The notes beneath the pieces were generated by a model that was not told the DNA's origin, did not search any database, and saw nothing but the letters and a program-made list of their open reading frames with translations. The position numbers and the translations under genes are program-made. This document shows positions 10,149 to 18,783 of a stretch of 39,178 bases of DNA, piece after piece. Position 1 is the stretch's first letter. Each line of letters begins with the position of its first letter. The stretch comes from Bacteroidaceae bacterium (lineage in GTDB: Bacteria > Bacteroidota > Bacteroidia > Bacteroidales > Bacteroidaceae), in contig JAFZYE010000036.1 in the NCBI GenBank assembly GCA_017616445.1, positions 1 to 39,178 of the forward strand, given 5' to 3'.

Positions 10149-13100
10149 TCAATAATCGCGGCTTACTGCGGCAATCTTCTCTTTCAAGCGGGCCATCTGC
10201 TCTTCATGCAGCACATGCTTGTACTCGATTGGCATTACTTGGATGAAGTCTTCGACATACTTCGACCAGTCGTCGAGCATCTGCTTAGCGAGTTCGGAGC
10301 CAGTACGGAGATAATGACGACGGATGAGGTCGTGCAGCTCGTTACGGCTGACGTTATCCTCGACAAGCGAGAGTTCCACCATATCCATGTTACAGAAGTA
10401 ATCGAACGAGTGGTCGGGATCGTAGACATAAGCCACACCACCACTCATACCTGCTGCGAAGTTACGACCCGTCTTACCGAGCACTACGACACGTCCACCC
10501 GTCATATACTCGCAGCAGTGGTCGCCTGCTCCCTCAACAACAGCAATAGCACCAGAGTTGCGGACAGCAAAACGCTCACCTACTCTACCGCTGATATACA
10601 CCTCACCAGAGGTAGCTCCATAGAGGAGTGTGTTGCCTGCAATGATGTTGTTTGCAGGGTTGAATTTCGAATGACGTGGAGGATAGAGGCTGATGCATCC
10701 GCCAGAGAGCCCCTTTCCCATGTAGTCGTTGGTTTCTCCTTCGAGCGAGAACGAGATGCCTCGCATGAGGAATGCGCCAAATGACTGTCCTGCAGAGCCT
10801 TTGAAGTGTACGTTGATAGTACCGTCGGGCAGTCCTTCGCCACCATATCTGCGGGCAATCTCACCACTTAACATCGCACCAACAGCACGATGGGTATTGA
10901 TGATGTCGTACGTCAGCGATACGTTCTGACCGGCTGCCAGTCCTTCTGTTGCCGACTCAATCATATCGCGGTCGAGCACATCGTAAATCTTATGAATAGG
11001 ATGTGAGACAGCATGAATCGGGTTACCGTTATCGATGGCAGCCAACAAACGTGTGAAGTCGAGCGTACGGGTCTTGTCGTTCATACGGCTCTCGTCCACC
11101 TCAATCATATCGGTACGTCCAATCATATCCTCAAACTTACGGAATCCCATCTCGGCCATGTACTCACGCACTTCGCGAGCCAGGAAGGTGTAGTAGTTTA
11201 CCAGATACTCCGAACGACCCATGAAGCGGGCACGGAGTTGTGGGTCTTGTGTAGCTACACCAACCGGACAGCTGTTCGTATGACATTTACGCATCAACAC
11301 ACAACCCAAGACGATGAGCTGGATGGTACCGAAACCAAACTGTCCGGTACCCAGCAGGGCCATGCTGACGATATCGCGACCAGTCTTCAACTGACCGTCG
11401 GTCTGTATCTCAATCTTGTCGCGCAAACCGTTGAGCACAAGGGTTTGCTGGGTTTCAGCCAAACCTATCTCAGGCGAAATACCTGCATAGCGGACTGATG
11501 AGGCTGGTGAAGCACCCGTTCCTCCTTCTGCACCACTGATGACCACGATGTCGGCCTTTGCCTTGGCCACACCTGCTGCGATGGTTCCTACTCCACTCTC
11601 TGCTACGAGTTTCACGCTGATCTGAGCGCTTGGGTTTACGTTCTTCAGATCGAAGATCAACTGTGCCAAATCCTCAATCGAATAGATATCGTGATGAGGT
11701 GGAGGTGAGATGAGCGAGATGCCTGGGATGCTGTGACGGGTCTTTGCGATGATTTCGTTCACCTTGAAGCCTGGCAACTGTCCACCCTCACCTGGCTTAG
11801 CACCTTGTGCCACCTTGATTTGTATCTCTTGTGCGTTGACGAGGTATTCGGTGGTCACACCGAAACGTCCTGAAGCCACCTGCTTCACCGCACTCGACAG
11901 GCTCACGCCGTCTACCTGAGCCTTGAAGCGCTCAGAATCCTCGCCACCCTCACCTGTGTTGCTGCGACTGCCAATCTTGTTCAATGCAAGGGCGATGGCC
12001 TCATGAGCCTCCTTACTGATAGCTCCGAACGACATAGCTGCTCCGATGAAGCGATGCATAATCTGCTCTTCGGGTTCCACCTCCTCGATTGGAATTGGGT
12101 TCGACTTGAACTTGAAGTACTGGCGCAGGAACAGCGGCTCTTCGACGCTATCTACCAGATGTGTGAACTCCTTGAACTTCTTATAGCTGCCCAAACGGGT
12201 GGCCAACTGGAGTGTAGCGATGATATCTGGTGTCCATGCATGACGGATTCCGTCCTTGCGGAATGCATACTGACCTACGAACGGGAGCAAATCATCGGGT
12301 TCAGCGCCTTCGAAGCCTTGAGCATGACGTCGAATTGCATCGAGAGCCATTTCCTTCAGTCCGATACCTCCGATGGTCGATGTAGGTGTTCCGAAGTACT
12401 TGCTGAGCACCTCTTCACCCAGACCGATACTCTCGAATATCTTTGCACCACGGTACGAACGGATGGTCGAGATACCCATCTTCGACATGATTTTCAGCAA
12501 GCCCTTATCCACAGCTTTGATGTAGTTCTTCTCTGCTGTTGCATAGTCGAGCTGCACTTCACCATGTTTCACAAGGTCGTCAATCACAGCGAAGGCCATA
12601 TACGGACAGATGGCGCTTGCACCATAGCCCAGCAAAAGGGCAGCATGCATCACCTCACGAATCTCACCACTCTCCACAATCAGGGCCGTCTGTACACGTT
12701 TCTGTACAGAAATCAAATAATGATGGATAGCGCTCACAGCAATGAGTGATGGGATGGCCGCATGACTCTCATCGATGTCGCGGTCGGACAGGATGATATA
12801 GTTGATGCCGCGATCGACACTTGCCTCTGCTTCCTTGCACAACTCATCGATACGAGCAGCCATACCGGCTTCGCCTTTCGTTTTATCAAATAAGATGGAG
12901 AGTTTTTCTGTGTTGAATCCTTTGTATCGGATATTACAAAGGATATCGAGTTCGGTGTTTGTCAATACAGGTTGTGGCAGACGCACCATCTTACAGTGCG
13001 ACTCGTTTGGTGTCAGGATATTCATACCCACAGCTCCGATGTATTCGGTGAGCGACATCACGAGTTCCTCACGAATCGGGTCGATTGGCGGGTTGGTCAC

Positions 13101-14630
13101 CTGTGCGAACTGCTGTCGGAAATAGTTGAACAGCAACTGAGGACGATCAGACAGAACAGCTAGCTGGGTATCGTTACCCATTGAGGTAAGTGGCTCCTGA
13201 CCGTTCACACACATTGGAACAATCACCTTATCCACATCCTCACGCGTATAGTCGAACCCACGGAGTTTGCGTTGGAAATCCTTTACGCTGTTCTCCACTT
13301 TACGTCCGCTGTGCAACTTACCCAACTCGATGCGGTTCGTATGCAGCCAACGGCTGTACTCGCATTGCTGGGTCAGGTTCAATTTGATTTCATCGTTCGT
13401 ATAGATGGTTCCGTCGTCGGTATCCACCATCAGGATCTTACCAGGCTGCAACTTACCCTTCTCCTTCACCAGCTGAGGATCGACCTTCAGACAACCCGTC
13501 TCCGAAGCCACCATCAGCATGCCGTCCTCTGTGATGAGGTAGCGACAAGGACGCAGACCGTTACGGTCGAGCATTCCACCTGCATAACGTCCATCGCTGA
13601 ACAACAAGGCAGCAGGTCCGTCCCAAGGCTCCATCAAGATAGAATGATATTCGTAGTAAGCTTTCAGTTCATCGCTGATAGGGTTGCGGTCGTTGAACGA
13701 CTCAGGCACCATCATCGAGATAGCGTGTGGCAGACTCATACCTGAACGAACGAAGAACTCCAACGCATTATCGAACGAAGCACTATCGCTCATATCTGGC
13801 TGAATGATTGGGTGAATGCCTTTTACATCACCCAATGCAGGTGAAGACAGCACACTCTCGCGGGCCGCCATCCAGTTGCGGTTACCACGAATCGTGTTGA
13901 TCTCACCATTGTGGGCCAGCATACGGAAAGGCTGAGCAAGCGACCACGTAGGGAATGTATTCGTACTGAATCGAGAGTGTACGATAGCCATGCCGCTTGT
14001 GAAGAACGGACTGCTCAGGTCGGGGTAGTACTCGCGAAGCTGAGTAGATGTAAGCATACCTTTATATATAATAAGGCGACTTGACAGCGAAACAATATAG
14101 AAGTCCTTATCGTCCACCTTCTGTTCGATGTGCTTACGAATCAGATACAGGTCGGTCTCGAAGCGATCCACGTCTGTCACACCTGTGACGAAGAGCTGCA
14201 CCACATCAGGTTCGGTAGCAGCTGATGCCTCACCCAGGATGTCCGAGTTGACAGGCACACTTCTTACATGCGACAACGTGAGACCAGCAGCCTCCACTTC
14301 GCGACGAATCAACTCCAGATAAGCCTCGTGCAGGTTCTTGTCCTTCGGAAGGAACACCAGTCCTGTTCCGTACTTACCACGCTCAGGAACTGGAATGCCT
14401 TGAAGCAAGATAAACTCATGAGGAATCTGCAACAAGATGCCCGCACCATCGCCGGAAGCCTTACCGCCTTTCAACATGGAAATCTCCGATTCCGCACCAC
14501 GATGCTTCATGTTCTCAAGCACCGTCAAAGCGTTGTCCACCAACTGATGCGTCTTGTTACGCTTCAAATCCGCTAACAAGCCGATGCCACATGCATCGTG
14601 CTCGTACTCTCTTGAATACAATGTTTTCAT
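10149..14630 (-). CDS. gltB: Glutamate synthase large subunit
   Basis: Large subunit of NADPH-dependent glutamate synthase: frees ammonia from glutamine and adds it to 2-oxoglutarate. The 1493-residue length matches the family. Order of domains: class II amidotransferase with nucleophile Cys14 (HDACGIGLL), central domain, FMN-binding synthase barrel (about 800-1180, with GAEGGTGASPAS), the 3Fe-4S cysteine cluster CVLMRKCHTNSCPVG, and the C-terminal beta-helix (GXXGXXXG repeats such as GRNFAAGMSGGVAYV). Absence of a processed propeptide longer than 13 residues is normal. The start at 14630 follows a leader and terminator, indicating regulation before translation begins. First structural gene of the nitrogen cluster; firm call. 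Confidence 0.98.
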   Translation of the reverse strand: MKTLYSREYEHDACGIGLLADLKRNKTHQLVDNALTVLENMKHRGAESEISMLKGGKASGDGAGILLQIPHEFILLQGIPVPERGKYGTGLVFLPKDKNLHEAYLELIRREVEAAGLTLSHVRSVPVNSDILGEASAATEPDVVQLFVTGVTDVDRFETDLYLIRKHIEQKVDDKDFYIVSLSSRLIIYKGMLTSTQLREYYPDLSSPFFTSGMAIVHSRFSTNTFPTWSLAQPFRMLAHNGEINTIRGNRNWMAARESVLSSPALGDVKGIHPIIQPDMSDSASFDNALEFFVRSGMSLPHAISMMVPESFNDRNPISDELKAYYEYHSILMEPWDGPAALLFSDGRYAGGMLDRNGLRPCRYLITEDGMLMVASETGCLKVDPQLVKEKGKLQPGKILMVDTDDGTIYTNDEIKLNLTQQCEYSRWLHTNRIELGKLHSGRKVENSVKDFQRKLRGFDYTREDVDKVIVPMCVNGQEPLTSMGNDTQLAVLSDRPQLLFNYFRQQFAQVTNPPIDPIREELVMSLTEYIGAVGMNILTPNESHCKMVRLPQPVLTNTELDILCNIRYKGFNTEKLSILFDKTKGEAGMAARIDELCKEAEASVDRGINYIILSDRDIDESHAAIPSLIAVSAIHHYLISVQKRVQTALIVESGEIREVMHAALLLGYGASAICPYMAFAVIDDLVKHGEVQLDYATAEKNYIKAVDKGLLKIMSKMGISTIRSYRGAKIFESIGLGEEVLSKYFGTPTSTIGGIGLKEMALDAIRRHAQGFEGAEPDDLLPFVGQYAFRKDGIRHAWTPDIIATLQLATRLGSYKKFKEFTHLVDSVEEPLFLRQYFKFKSNPIPIEEVEPEEQIMHRFIGAAMSFGAISKEAHEAIALALNKIGSRSNTGEGGEDSERFKAQVDGVSLSSAVKQVASGRFGVTTEYLVNAQEIQIKVAQGAKPGEGGQLPGFKVNEIIAKTRHSIPGISLISPPPHHDIYSIEDLAQLIFDLKNVNPSAQISVKLVAESGVGTIAAGVAKAKADIVVISGAEGGTGASPASSVRYAGISPEIGLAETQQTLVLNGLRDKIEIQTDGQLKTGRDIVSMALLGTGQFGFGTIQLIVLGCVLMRKCHTNSCPVGVATQDPQLRARFMGRSEYLVNYYTFLAREVREYMAEMGFRKFEDMIGRTDMIEVDESRMNDKTRTLDFTRLLAAIDNGNPIHAVSHPIHKIYDVLDRDMIESATEGLAAGQNVSLTYDIINTHRAVGAMLSGEIARRYGGEGLPDGTINVHFKGSAGQSFGAFLMRGISFSLEGETNDYMGKGLSGGCISLYPPRHSKFNPANNIIAGNTLLYGATSGEVYISGRVGERFAVRNSGAIAVVEGAGDHCCEYMTGGRVVVLGKTGRNFAAGMSGGVAYVYDPDHSFDYFCNMDMVELSLVEDNVSRNELHDLIRRHYLRTGSELAKQMLDDWSKYVEDFIQVMPIEYKHVLHEEQMARLKEKIAAVSRDY

Positions 14631-14690
14631 AAACGTTTTATTTTGTATTTGTGTTGTGGTCTACTACCTGTCGAATCGCCATCCGACCTT

Positions 14691-14726
14691 AAAAAGAAAA
14701 GGGGCTGATTCACCTGAACCAGTCCC
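14691..14726 (-). terminator. Attenuator terminator before gltB
   Basis: On the minus strand GGGACTGGTTC (14726-14716) pairs with GAATCAGCCCC (14711-14701) around a four-base loop. One mismatch and one wobble interrupt the 11-bp stem. The stem is followed at once by TTTTCTTTTT (14700-14691). It lies 61 bp before the gltB start and downstream of the promoter, so it would stop transcripts before the operon unless bypassed. The first arm can pair instead with the segment at 14798-14790. Confidence 0.87.
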
Positions 14727-14758
14727 TTATTCCTTTTTCTATATATATCCTATGCGAA

Positions 14759-14938
14759 TCATACTCTGATTTTTTCTTTCAAGTCCATCGGACTGGTTGA
14801 TGGACACAACGCATAAGCGAGAACCCAATTATTATTCGAGTTCTTCTTATTATTCGAACCCTGATTACCAAACGCGCTCAGGAAATCGAATGTGTTCCTA
14901 TATACCAAACCGACTTTCATTTTTTCTTCATTTTTCAT
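14759..14938 (-). CDS. Asn-rich leader peptide of the glutamate synthase operon
   Basis: Small ORF of 59 codons between the promoter and the attenuator. It has a cluster of asparagine codons with a nearby glutamine (NQGSNNKKNSNNN, residues 25-37). That is seven Asn in 13 codons, far beyond chance for a functional enzyme. No homologous family is recognised. A second ATG at 14920 (residue 7), preceded by an A-rich run, may be the true start, because the predicted transcript begins only a few bases before 14938. Ribosome stalling at the Asn codons would leave the antiterminator segment at 14798-14790 free. Likely role: sensing charged tRNA-Asn (or general nitrogen state) to control gltBD. The role is inferred from layout. 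Confidence 0.72.
   Translation of the reverse strand: MKNEEKMKVGLVYRNTFDFLSAFGNQGSNNKKNSNNNWVLAYALCPSTSPMDLKEKIRV
14784..14802 (-). promoter_or_regulatory. Antiterminator arm of the glt leader
   Basis: On the minus strand AACCAGTCC (14798-14790) is an exact 9-base complement of GGACTGGTT in the ascending arm of the terminator. It is itself framed by CCATC and GATGG, which could form a small hairpin showing AACCAGTCC in its loop. The segment lies inside the leader ORF, about ten codons after the Asn cluster, so a ribosome passing through it would favour the terminator. Confidence 0.75.
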
Positions 14939-14946
14939 TTCGGGTG

Positions 14947-14975
14947 CAAAGGTAAGCATATTTTTCAATTCCAAA
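14947..14975 (-). promoter_or_regulatory. Bacteroidota-type promoter for the glt operon
   Basis: The minus strand has TACCTTTG (14954-14947), matching the -7 consensus TAnnTTTG. A TTTG (14975-14972) lies 17 bp upstream as a -33 element, slightly close. Transcription would begin near 14941, directly before the leader ORF. Confidence 0.75.
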
Positions 14976-15163
14976 TACATTTTTCTACAAAAAACTGCAT
15001 TTCGATATCATTTTTCTACCAATCCACCAAAAAATTGGTTAATATCATGACAATTCCCTTCATTTCCTACCATTTTTCTGCCCACAGGGAAAAACCATTC
15101 GTTGGGAACAACAAGCCGTGTTGCTCATAGCCAACAAAGGCGAAAGTTCTGATACACGACATC
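14976..15163. other. Non-coding stretch between the glt promoter and the palindrome array
   Basis: No convincing gene on either strand. The part nearest the promoter is rich in A and T and contains an inverted CCACCAAAAAATTGG-like segment. I see no terminator or RNA gene here. Confidence 0.5.
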
Positions 15164-15268
15164 TATTCACGTAGTGCGTTCATAGTACGCACGCTTCGTA
15201 CTGTCAGTACGCACGGGACGTACTATGAGTTCGCACACGTCGTACTAAGAGTACGAAGCCGACGTACT
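15164..15268. repeat. Tandem array of a 22-bp unit, each with a CGTACT/AGTACG palindrome
   Basis: CGTACT occurs at 15197, 15219, 15241 and 15263, exactly 22 bp apart. AGTACG (one copy AGTTCG) occurs at 15184, 15206, 15228 and 15250, also 22 bp apart. Within a unit the two are separated by three bases, giving a 15-bp inverted repeat, followed by a 7-bp link. About 4.7 copies are present, between the 3' end of the cytochrome c synthase gene and the glt promoter. Two helical turns per unit would put each palindrome on the same face of DNA. Confidence 0.9.
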
Positions 15269-15293
15269 AAAGACATTCTATAAGAAAAAAGTA

Positions 15294-16988
15294 TCACCCA
15301 TTCGCATAGCTGTGCATGCCGCCAAGGAAGAAGTTGACGCCAAAATAGGTGATGAGGACGGAGAGAAAAGCGAGGATGAGGTAAATGGACCCCCTAACCC
15401 CCTTTAGGGGGAACTTGAAATGCAACGGGATGGCATAGACCATCAGGGTGATGAGTGCCCACACTTCCTTTGGATCCCATCCCCAATAGCGTCCCCAACT
15501 CTGGTTGGCCCAGATGGCTCCAAGGATGATGCCGGCAGCAAGGAGGAAGACAGCTAACTTTAGTTGATAGTTGATAGTTGATAGTTGATAAGCCCCCTCC
15601 GACTCCCCCAAAGGGTGAGAGGAGCGAGTGATCAGCGCAGCTATGCTGTTGAGTGCAAGGAAGGCAAAGAGGGTGTATGACAGCATGACGAGGCTCACAT
15701 GGATGCTGAGCAGCGGCGAATCGAGGACGGGCGCGATGGGCTCTATCTGCGAATCGGACTGACTCATCGTGGCCACCAATAGGGCGAGACCAGAAACAGA
15801 CCCCCTAACCCCCTTTAGGGGGAACTTTGAAACGGACCCCCTAACCCCCTTTAGGGGGAACGCAAGGCTACACATCGACATGAACAGCATCACCTCAAAC
15901 CCATTGGTCAGAGGGATGTGGCCTGCGATGATGGTACGAAGCGTGATGAAGAGAAGGAGATAGACAAACGCAACAATGTGGCAAACTGATAGCTGGATGC
16001 TGAACCAACTGGGCATGAGTCGTTGACGGCTTGTGCAGACAAGGCTGACAATGTAGGAGAGGAAACCGACAGAGAGCAACACGAGGGCTAATGGACGCAA
16101 GTGGTTGATGGTTGCATAGATGCGTTCAGCAAGGGGTTGGAGTGCCGTACAAGAGACGAATGCAAAGGGAAGGAAACAAAGAGCGATGAGAGACCCCCTA
16201 ACCCCCTTTGACCCCCTAACCCCCTTTAGGGGGAACCGTTTCTCCCCCTTGGGATTCCTGTCCCCCGATAACGGGGGAACCGAAGGGGGTGCTAGTGGGG
16301 CTTTGAACCTTGAACCTTGAACCTTGTCTCCCCCTAAAGGGGGACGGGGGGTCCTAATCATCATCCACAGCATCGATAAGAGCAGCAACGCATAGCCTGT
16401 ATAGGTGATGCCGATGCCCCAAGGGTCGTGACTGACTGCCAGGTATGAGCCTTGCAGGTCGGAGTCATAACCAGACTGATAGAACCTATAATGCTGGCAC
16501 GAGCCGATATTGTTCATCGACACCACCATCTCTTCGTCGGATGAGGTGTTGATGGTCGAGACATAATCCATGGGTGACTGGGTGCCAGGATGGGTCTTCA
16601 GCTGAAAGTCGACGAGCTGCAACGTAAACGGCAGATGCTCCACCATCTGCTTCTCGTCGTTCAGCATCATATCGGTCGATTCACCTTTGCGCAGATGGAC
16701 AGACCCCTGCACTCCAAACAGATGAGTCACCAATGCACCAACCAATATCAGTACAAAAGAAAGATGGAGAAGTAAAGGGGGACGGGGGGTCCTAATCATC
16801 GTCCCAATGCACCCCACACACAGCAACGCCCACAACGCAATAAACCACCATGCGCCATAGATATGCTCCATGACGAATGGGGTGCCGTAGATTTTCTCCA
16901 GCACAGTAGCAGTGACCAGCACGCCAATCACTGCCACGAATATTGCAAATACGATTTTCTTCAAGTTCACTTCAATCTTTAGCTTCAC
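15294..16988 (-). CDS. ccsBA: CcsBA-type cytochrome c synthase (short ResB part fused to CcsA)
   Basis: Inner-membrane protein of System II cytochrome c maturation, which exports heme and attaches it to CxxCH motifs. The N-terminal part is a short ResB/CcsB: two membrane segments, then a periplasmic stretch with the ResB-like YRFYQSGYDSDLQGSYL and a closing membrane segment. The C-terminal part is CcsA, with the heme-handling WGRYWGWDPKEVW and the late conserved histidine in GGMHSY. At 564 residues it is shorter than usual CcsBA. The coding sequence contains at least six repeat insertions, read as PLKGVRGS, RTPRPPL and YQLSTIN, all in loops and all in frame. Directly upstream is a di-heme CxxCH lipoprotein, its likely client. 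Function is confident. Confidence 0.9.
   Translation of the reverse strand: MKLKIEVNLKKIVFAIFVAVIGVLVTATVLEKIYGTPFVMEHIYGAWWFIALWALLCVGCIGTMIRTPRPPLLLHLSFVLILVGALVTHLFGVQGSVHLRKGESTDMMLNDEKQMVEHLPFTLQLVDFQLKTHPGTQSPMDYVSTINTSSDEEMVVSMNNIGSCQHYRFYQSGYDSDLQGSYLAVSHDPWGIGITYTGYALLLLSMLWMMIRTPRPPLGGDKVQGSRFKAPLAPPSVPPLSGDRNPKGEKRFPLKGVRGSKGVRGSLIALCFLPFAFVSCTALQPLAERIYATINHLRPLALVLLSVGFLSYIVSLVCTSRQRLMPSWFSIQLSVCHIVAFVYLLLFITLRTIIAGHIPLTNGFEVMLFMSMCSLAFPLKGVRGSVSKFPLKGVRGSVSGLALLVATMSQSDSQIEPIAPVLDSPLLSIHVSLVMLSYTLFAFLALNSIAALITRSSHPLGESEGAYQLSTINYQLKLAVFLLAAGIILGAIWANQSWGRYWGWDPKEVWALITLMVYAIPLHFKFPLKGVRGSIYLILAFLSVLITYFGVNFFLGGMHSYANG
15388..15861. repeat. Three copies of the 27-bp palindromic element inside ccsBA
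   Basis: Copies at 15388-15414, 15799-15825 and 15835-15861 are nearly identical: GACCCCCTAA followed by the hairpin CCCCCTTTAGGGGG and AAC. On the coding strand each is read as FPLKGVRGS, and two stand side by side. 27 bp is a whole number of codons, so the frame is kept. Between them, at 15556-15588, four GTTGATA heptamers are read as YQLSTINYQL. Confidence 0.9.
16192..16792. repeat. More palindromic elements and a heptamer run inside ccsBA
   Basis: A tandem partial double copy lies at 16192-16236. Copies in the opposite orientation lie at 16326-16354 and, as a half copy, at 16773-16792; both are read as MIRTPRPPL. Three AACCTTG heptamers stand at 16305-16325. They all lie in the region coding for loops between membrane segments. 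Confidence 0.85.
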
Positions 16989-17019
16989 TCTCTTTTTGAC
17001 TTTGAAAACAGTTCTTAGT

Positions 17020-18675
17020 TTAAATTGAATTGATAAACTTCACCACGGCATCACGCTCCGACTTAGAGAGGTTACGGAACCGTTCTGTGGCTTTACGCGC
17101 ATCCGATTCTTTCGATCCGTGCCACATGATAGCCTCTGTAACTGTACGTGCACGGCAATCGTGCAGACGGTCGTCAGCTCCTGTACAGAGCTTGCTCAGG
17201 CCGCGTCCCCAAAGCGGTGTGGTACGACACCAGCCTGTGCGAATATCGTTCTTCATGAACAGGCGATGCTGTACGAAGTCGGTATATGGCCAGATTTTCT
17301 GATGCGGATAGCGTGGCATATCATCGTTGCCGAACTTTCCGTTTGGATCGTGTATCTCATCATCACCTGTTGTCCATGAAGGACGATGACAGGAGGCACA
17401 CCCTATTGCCGTGAAGATTTTCTTTCCTTGTTGCACCTCTGGCTTGTCGAGGTCTCGTGCTGCTGGAACAGCCAACCCACGATGCCAAACCATGAAGGCA
17501 CGATAATCACCATCGCTCATCTCGGCATCCAGAGTATTACTCGTCAGGTAGTTGTAGATATCTTTTTCCACATCACCTGTCTTCCGCTCCTGAGGGAAGT
17601 ATTTGTAGAAGTCACGTTGTACATCGGGGTCCTTCGAAGAAGCCTCAGCATAATAGGAATGCGTCTGTGCCTTCGCATTGAAGTTGAGGTCGAGATAATG
17701 GTAACGACGGTCGGAGCGTGTCACGTTCGTAATGTTCCAGATGGCATTCGCACCTGCTGCATCAAGGATTGGTCCACGTGTCATCGCATAGGTATAACGA
17801 CGCACATACTTCGTACCAGTCAGACCGCTGTAGTAGCTCACCCACTCGTTGTTCGCCTGATTCCAATAGGCAGGATTCAGTGCATCGGTCTTCCCTATTG
17901 AATTGAAATACTGGCTCTGACGTACCCACTCATTGGTGATGGCGCTGTCAGGAATGGCATCTGTCAGACCTGTTCCATAAATGCCGATAGTCGATTCGAG
18001 GCGCACCCCCACATCCTCAATCGGAATCTCCACGTTCTGTCCACCACGTGCTGCGATGATGGGCGCATAAAAAGCCGACTGAGGGATGGTCACCTCAGGA
18101 TAAATCAGGTCGTAGGTCTCCCCGTCAGGGAACTTGTTGCCCCACTCATCGGTATACTGAAGCCATTCAATCTGAATCTGTTTCTCGTCAATCGGAGCCT
18201 TGAACGGAGCTACAGCTGCTGTCTGAGGCATTCCTGCTACTGAACGGATATAAGCATTGGTTGTCTTGTCGTAGATGACCAGCAGATAACCGTTTCCCAT
18301 GGTCGACTCACGATACTCCGTCTGGCGCTTCCCGTGCCCGTAGGCAGGATGGCAATACAGACAGCCCTTACGCACATAAACAGGGCCAAGGCCATAGAAC
18401 GCAGTACCTTCTGTCTGATTGAAGTCGCGTTCAAAGAGGGTCTCACCCTTCTTAAAGAAATACAGGAACGTGGCATCTTCGCATGCGGGGGTCGGCTGCT
18501 GATAAGCACTCGCCGTTGCATTGAACACGGTTCCCAACTCACCTCCTGAATAGTATTCCTCGCTCAGTTCCTTCTCCAGATCCTTGGGCTGTTCCGGAGT
18601 ACTTTTCTCCTCTGAACACGACACCCAGAATCCCATGCTGAGCAAACTGGCATAAACTAACACTTTTCCTTTCAT
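17020..18675 (-). CDS. Di-heme c-type lipoprotein, DUF1111 / putative thiol oxidoreductase family
   Basis: Predicted periplasm-facing lipoprotein of 551 residues with two c-type heme sites: CLYCH near residue 105 and CASCH near residue 425. This matches the di-heme oxidoreductase family distantly related to cytochrome c peroxidases, often found beside imelysins. The start chosen is the ATG at 18675, giving signal peptide MKGKVLVYASLLSMGFWVSC with a lipobox cysteine at residue 20. The frame is open further upstream, but that extension runs through a palindromic repeat and is unlikely to be translated. It lies between the imelysin gene and ccsBA. The substrate is unknown; an iron- or redox-related role is inferred from neighbours. 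Confidence 0.87.
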   Translation of the reverse strand: MKGKVLVYASLLSMGFWVSCSEEKSTPEQPKDLEKELSEEYYSGGELGTVFNATASAYQQPTPACEDATFLYFFKKGETLFERDFNQTEGTAFYGLGPVYVRKGCLYCHPAYGHGKRQTEYRESTMGNGYLLVIYDKTTNAYIRSVAGMPQTAAVAPFKAPIDEKQIQIEWLQYTDEWGNKFPDGETYDLIYPEVTIPQSAFYAPIIAARGGQNVEIPIEDVGVRLESTIGIYGTGLTDAIPDSAITNEWVRQSQYFNSIGKTDALNPAYWNQANNEWVSYYSGLTGTKYVRRYTYAMTRGPILDAAGANAIWNITNVTRSDRRYHYLDLNFNAKAQTHSYYAEASSKDPDVQRDFYKYFPQERKTGDVEKDIYNYLTSNTLDAEMSDGDYRAFMVWHRGLAVPAARDLDKPEVQQGKKIFTAIGCASCHRPSWTTGDDEIHDPNGKFGNDDMPRYPHQKIWPYTDFVQHRLFMKNDIRTGWCRTTPLWGRGLSKLCTGADDRLHDCRARTVTEAIMWHGSKESDARKATERFRNLSKSERDAVVKFINSI

Positions 18676-18680
18676 AGATC

Positions 18681-18720
18681 CAGATCCTCTCCCCGCTCCC
18701 CTTGAAAGGGGAGAGCCATG
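18681..18720. repeat. Palindromic element between the imelysin and di-heme genes
   Basis: CTCCCC and GGGGAG arms around a TTGAAA centre give a GC-rich hairpin of the same type as the elements inside ccsBA but with a different sequence. It lies just upstream of the chosen di-heme lipoprotein start. Confidence 0.7.
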
Positions 18721-18783
18721 GAGGGTGTGATTTGATAATTTAGATATATTTATATGGCTTATGTGTAATTCCAAGCATGTTGC

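Noticed and set aside
14759..14980. Longer version of the glt leader ORF starting at 14980
   Set aside because: This start lies upstream of the predicted promoter at 14947-14954, so the transcript would not contain it.
15164..15268. Tandem array considered as a CRISPR
   Set aside because: Units are 22 bp in total with no unique spacers, the links between palindromes are only 3 and 7 bp and partly conserved, and no cas gene is nearby.
18676..18774. Longer N-terminus for the di-heme lipoprotein
   Set aside because: The extension runs through a palindromic repeat and would bury the signal peptide; the ATG at 18675 gives a proper lipoprotein signal.
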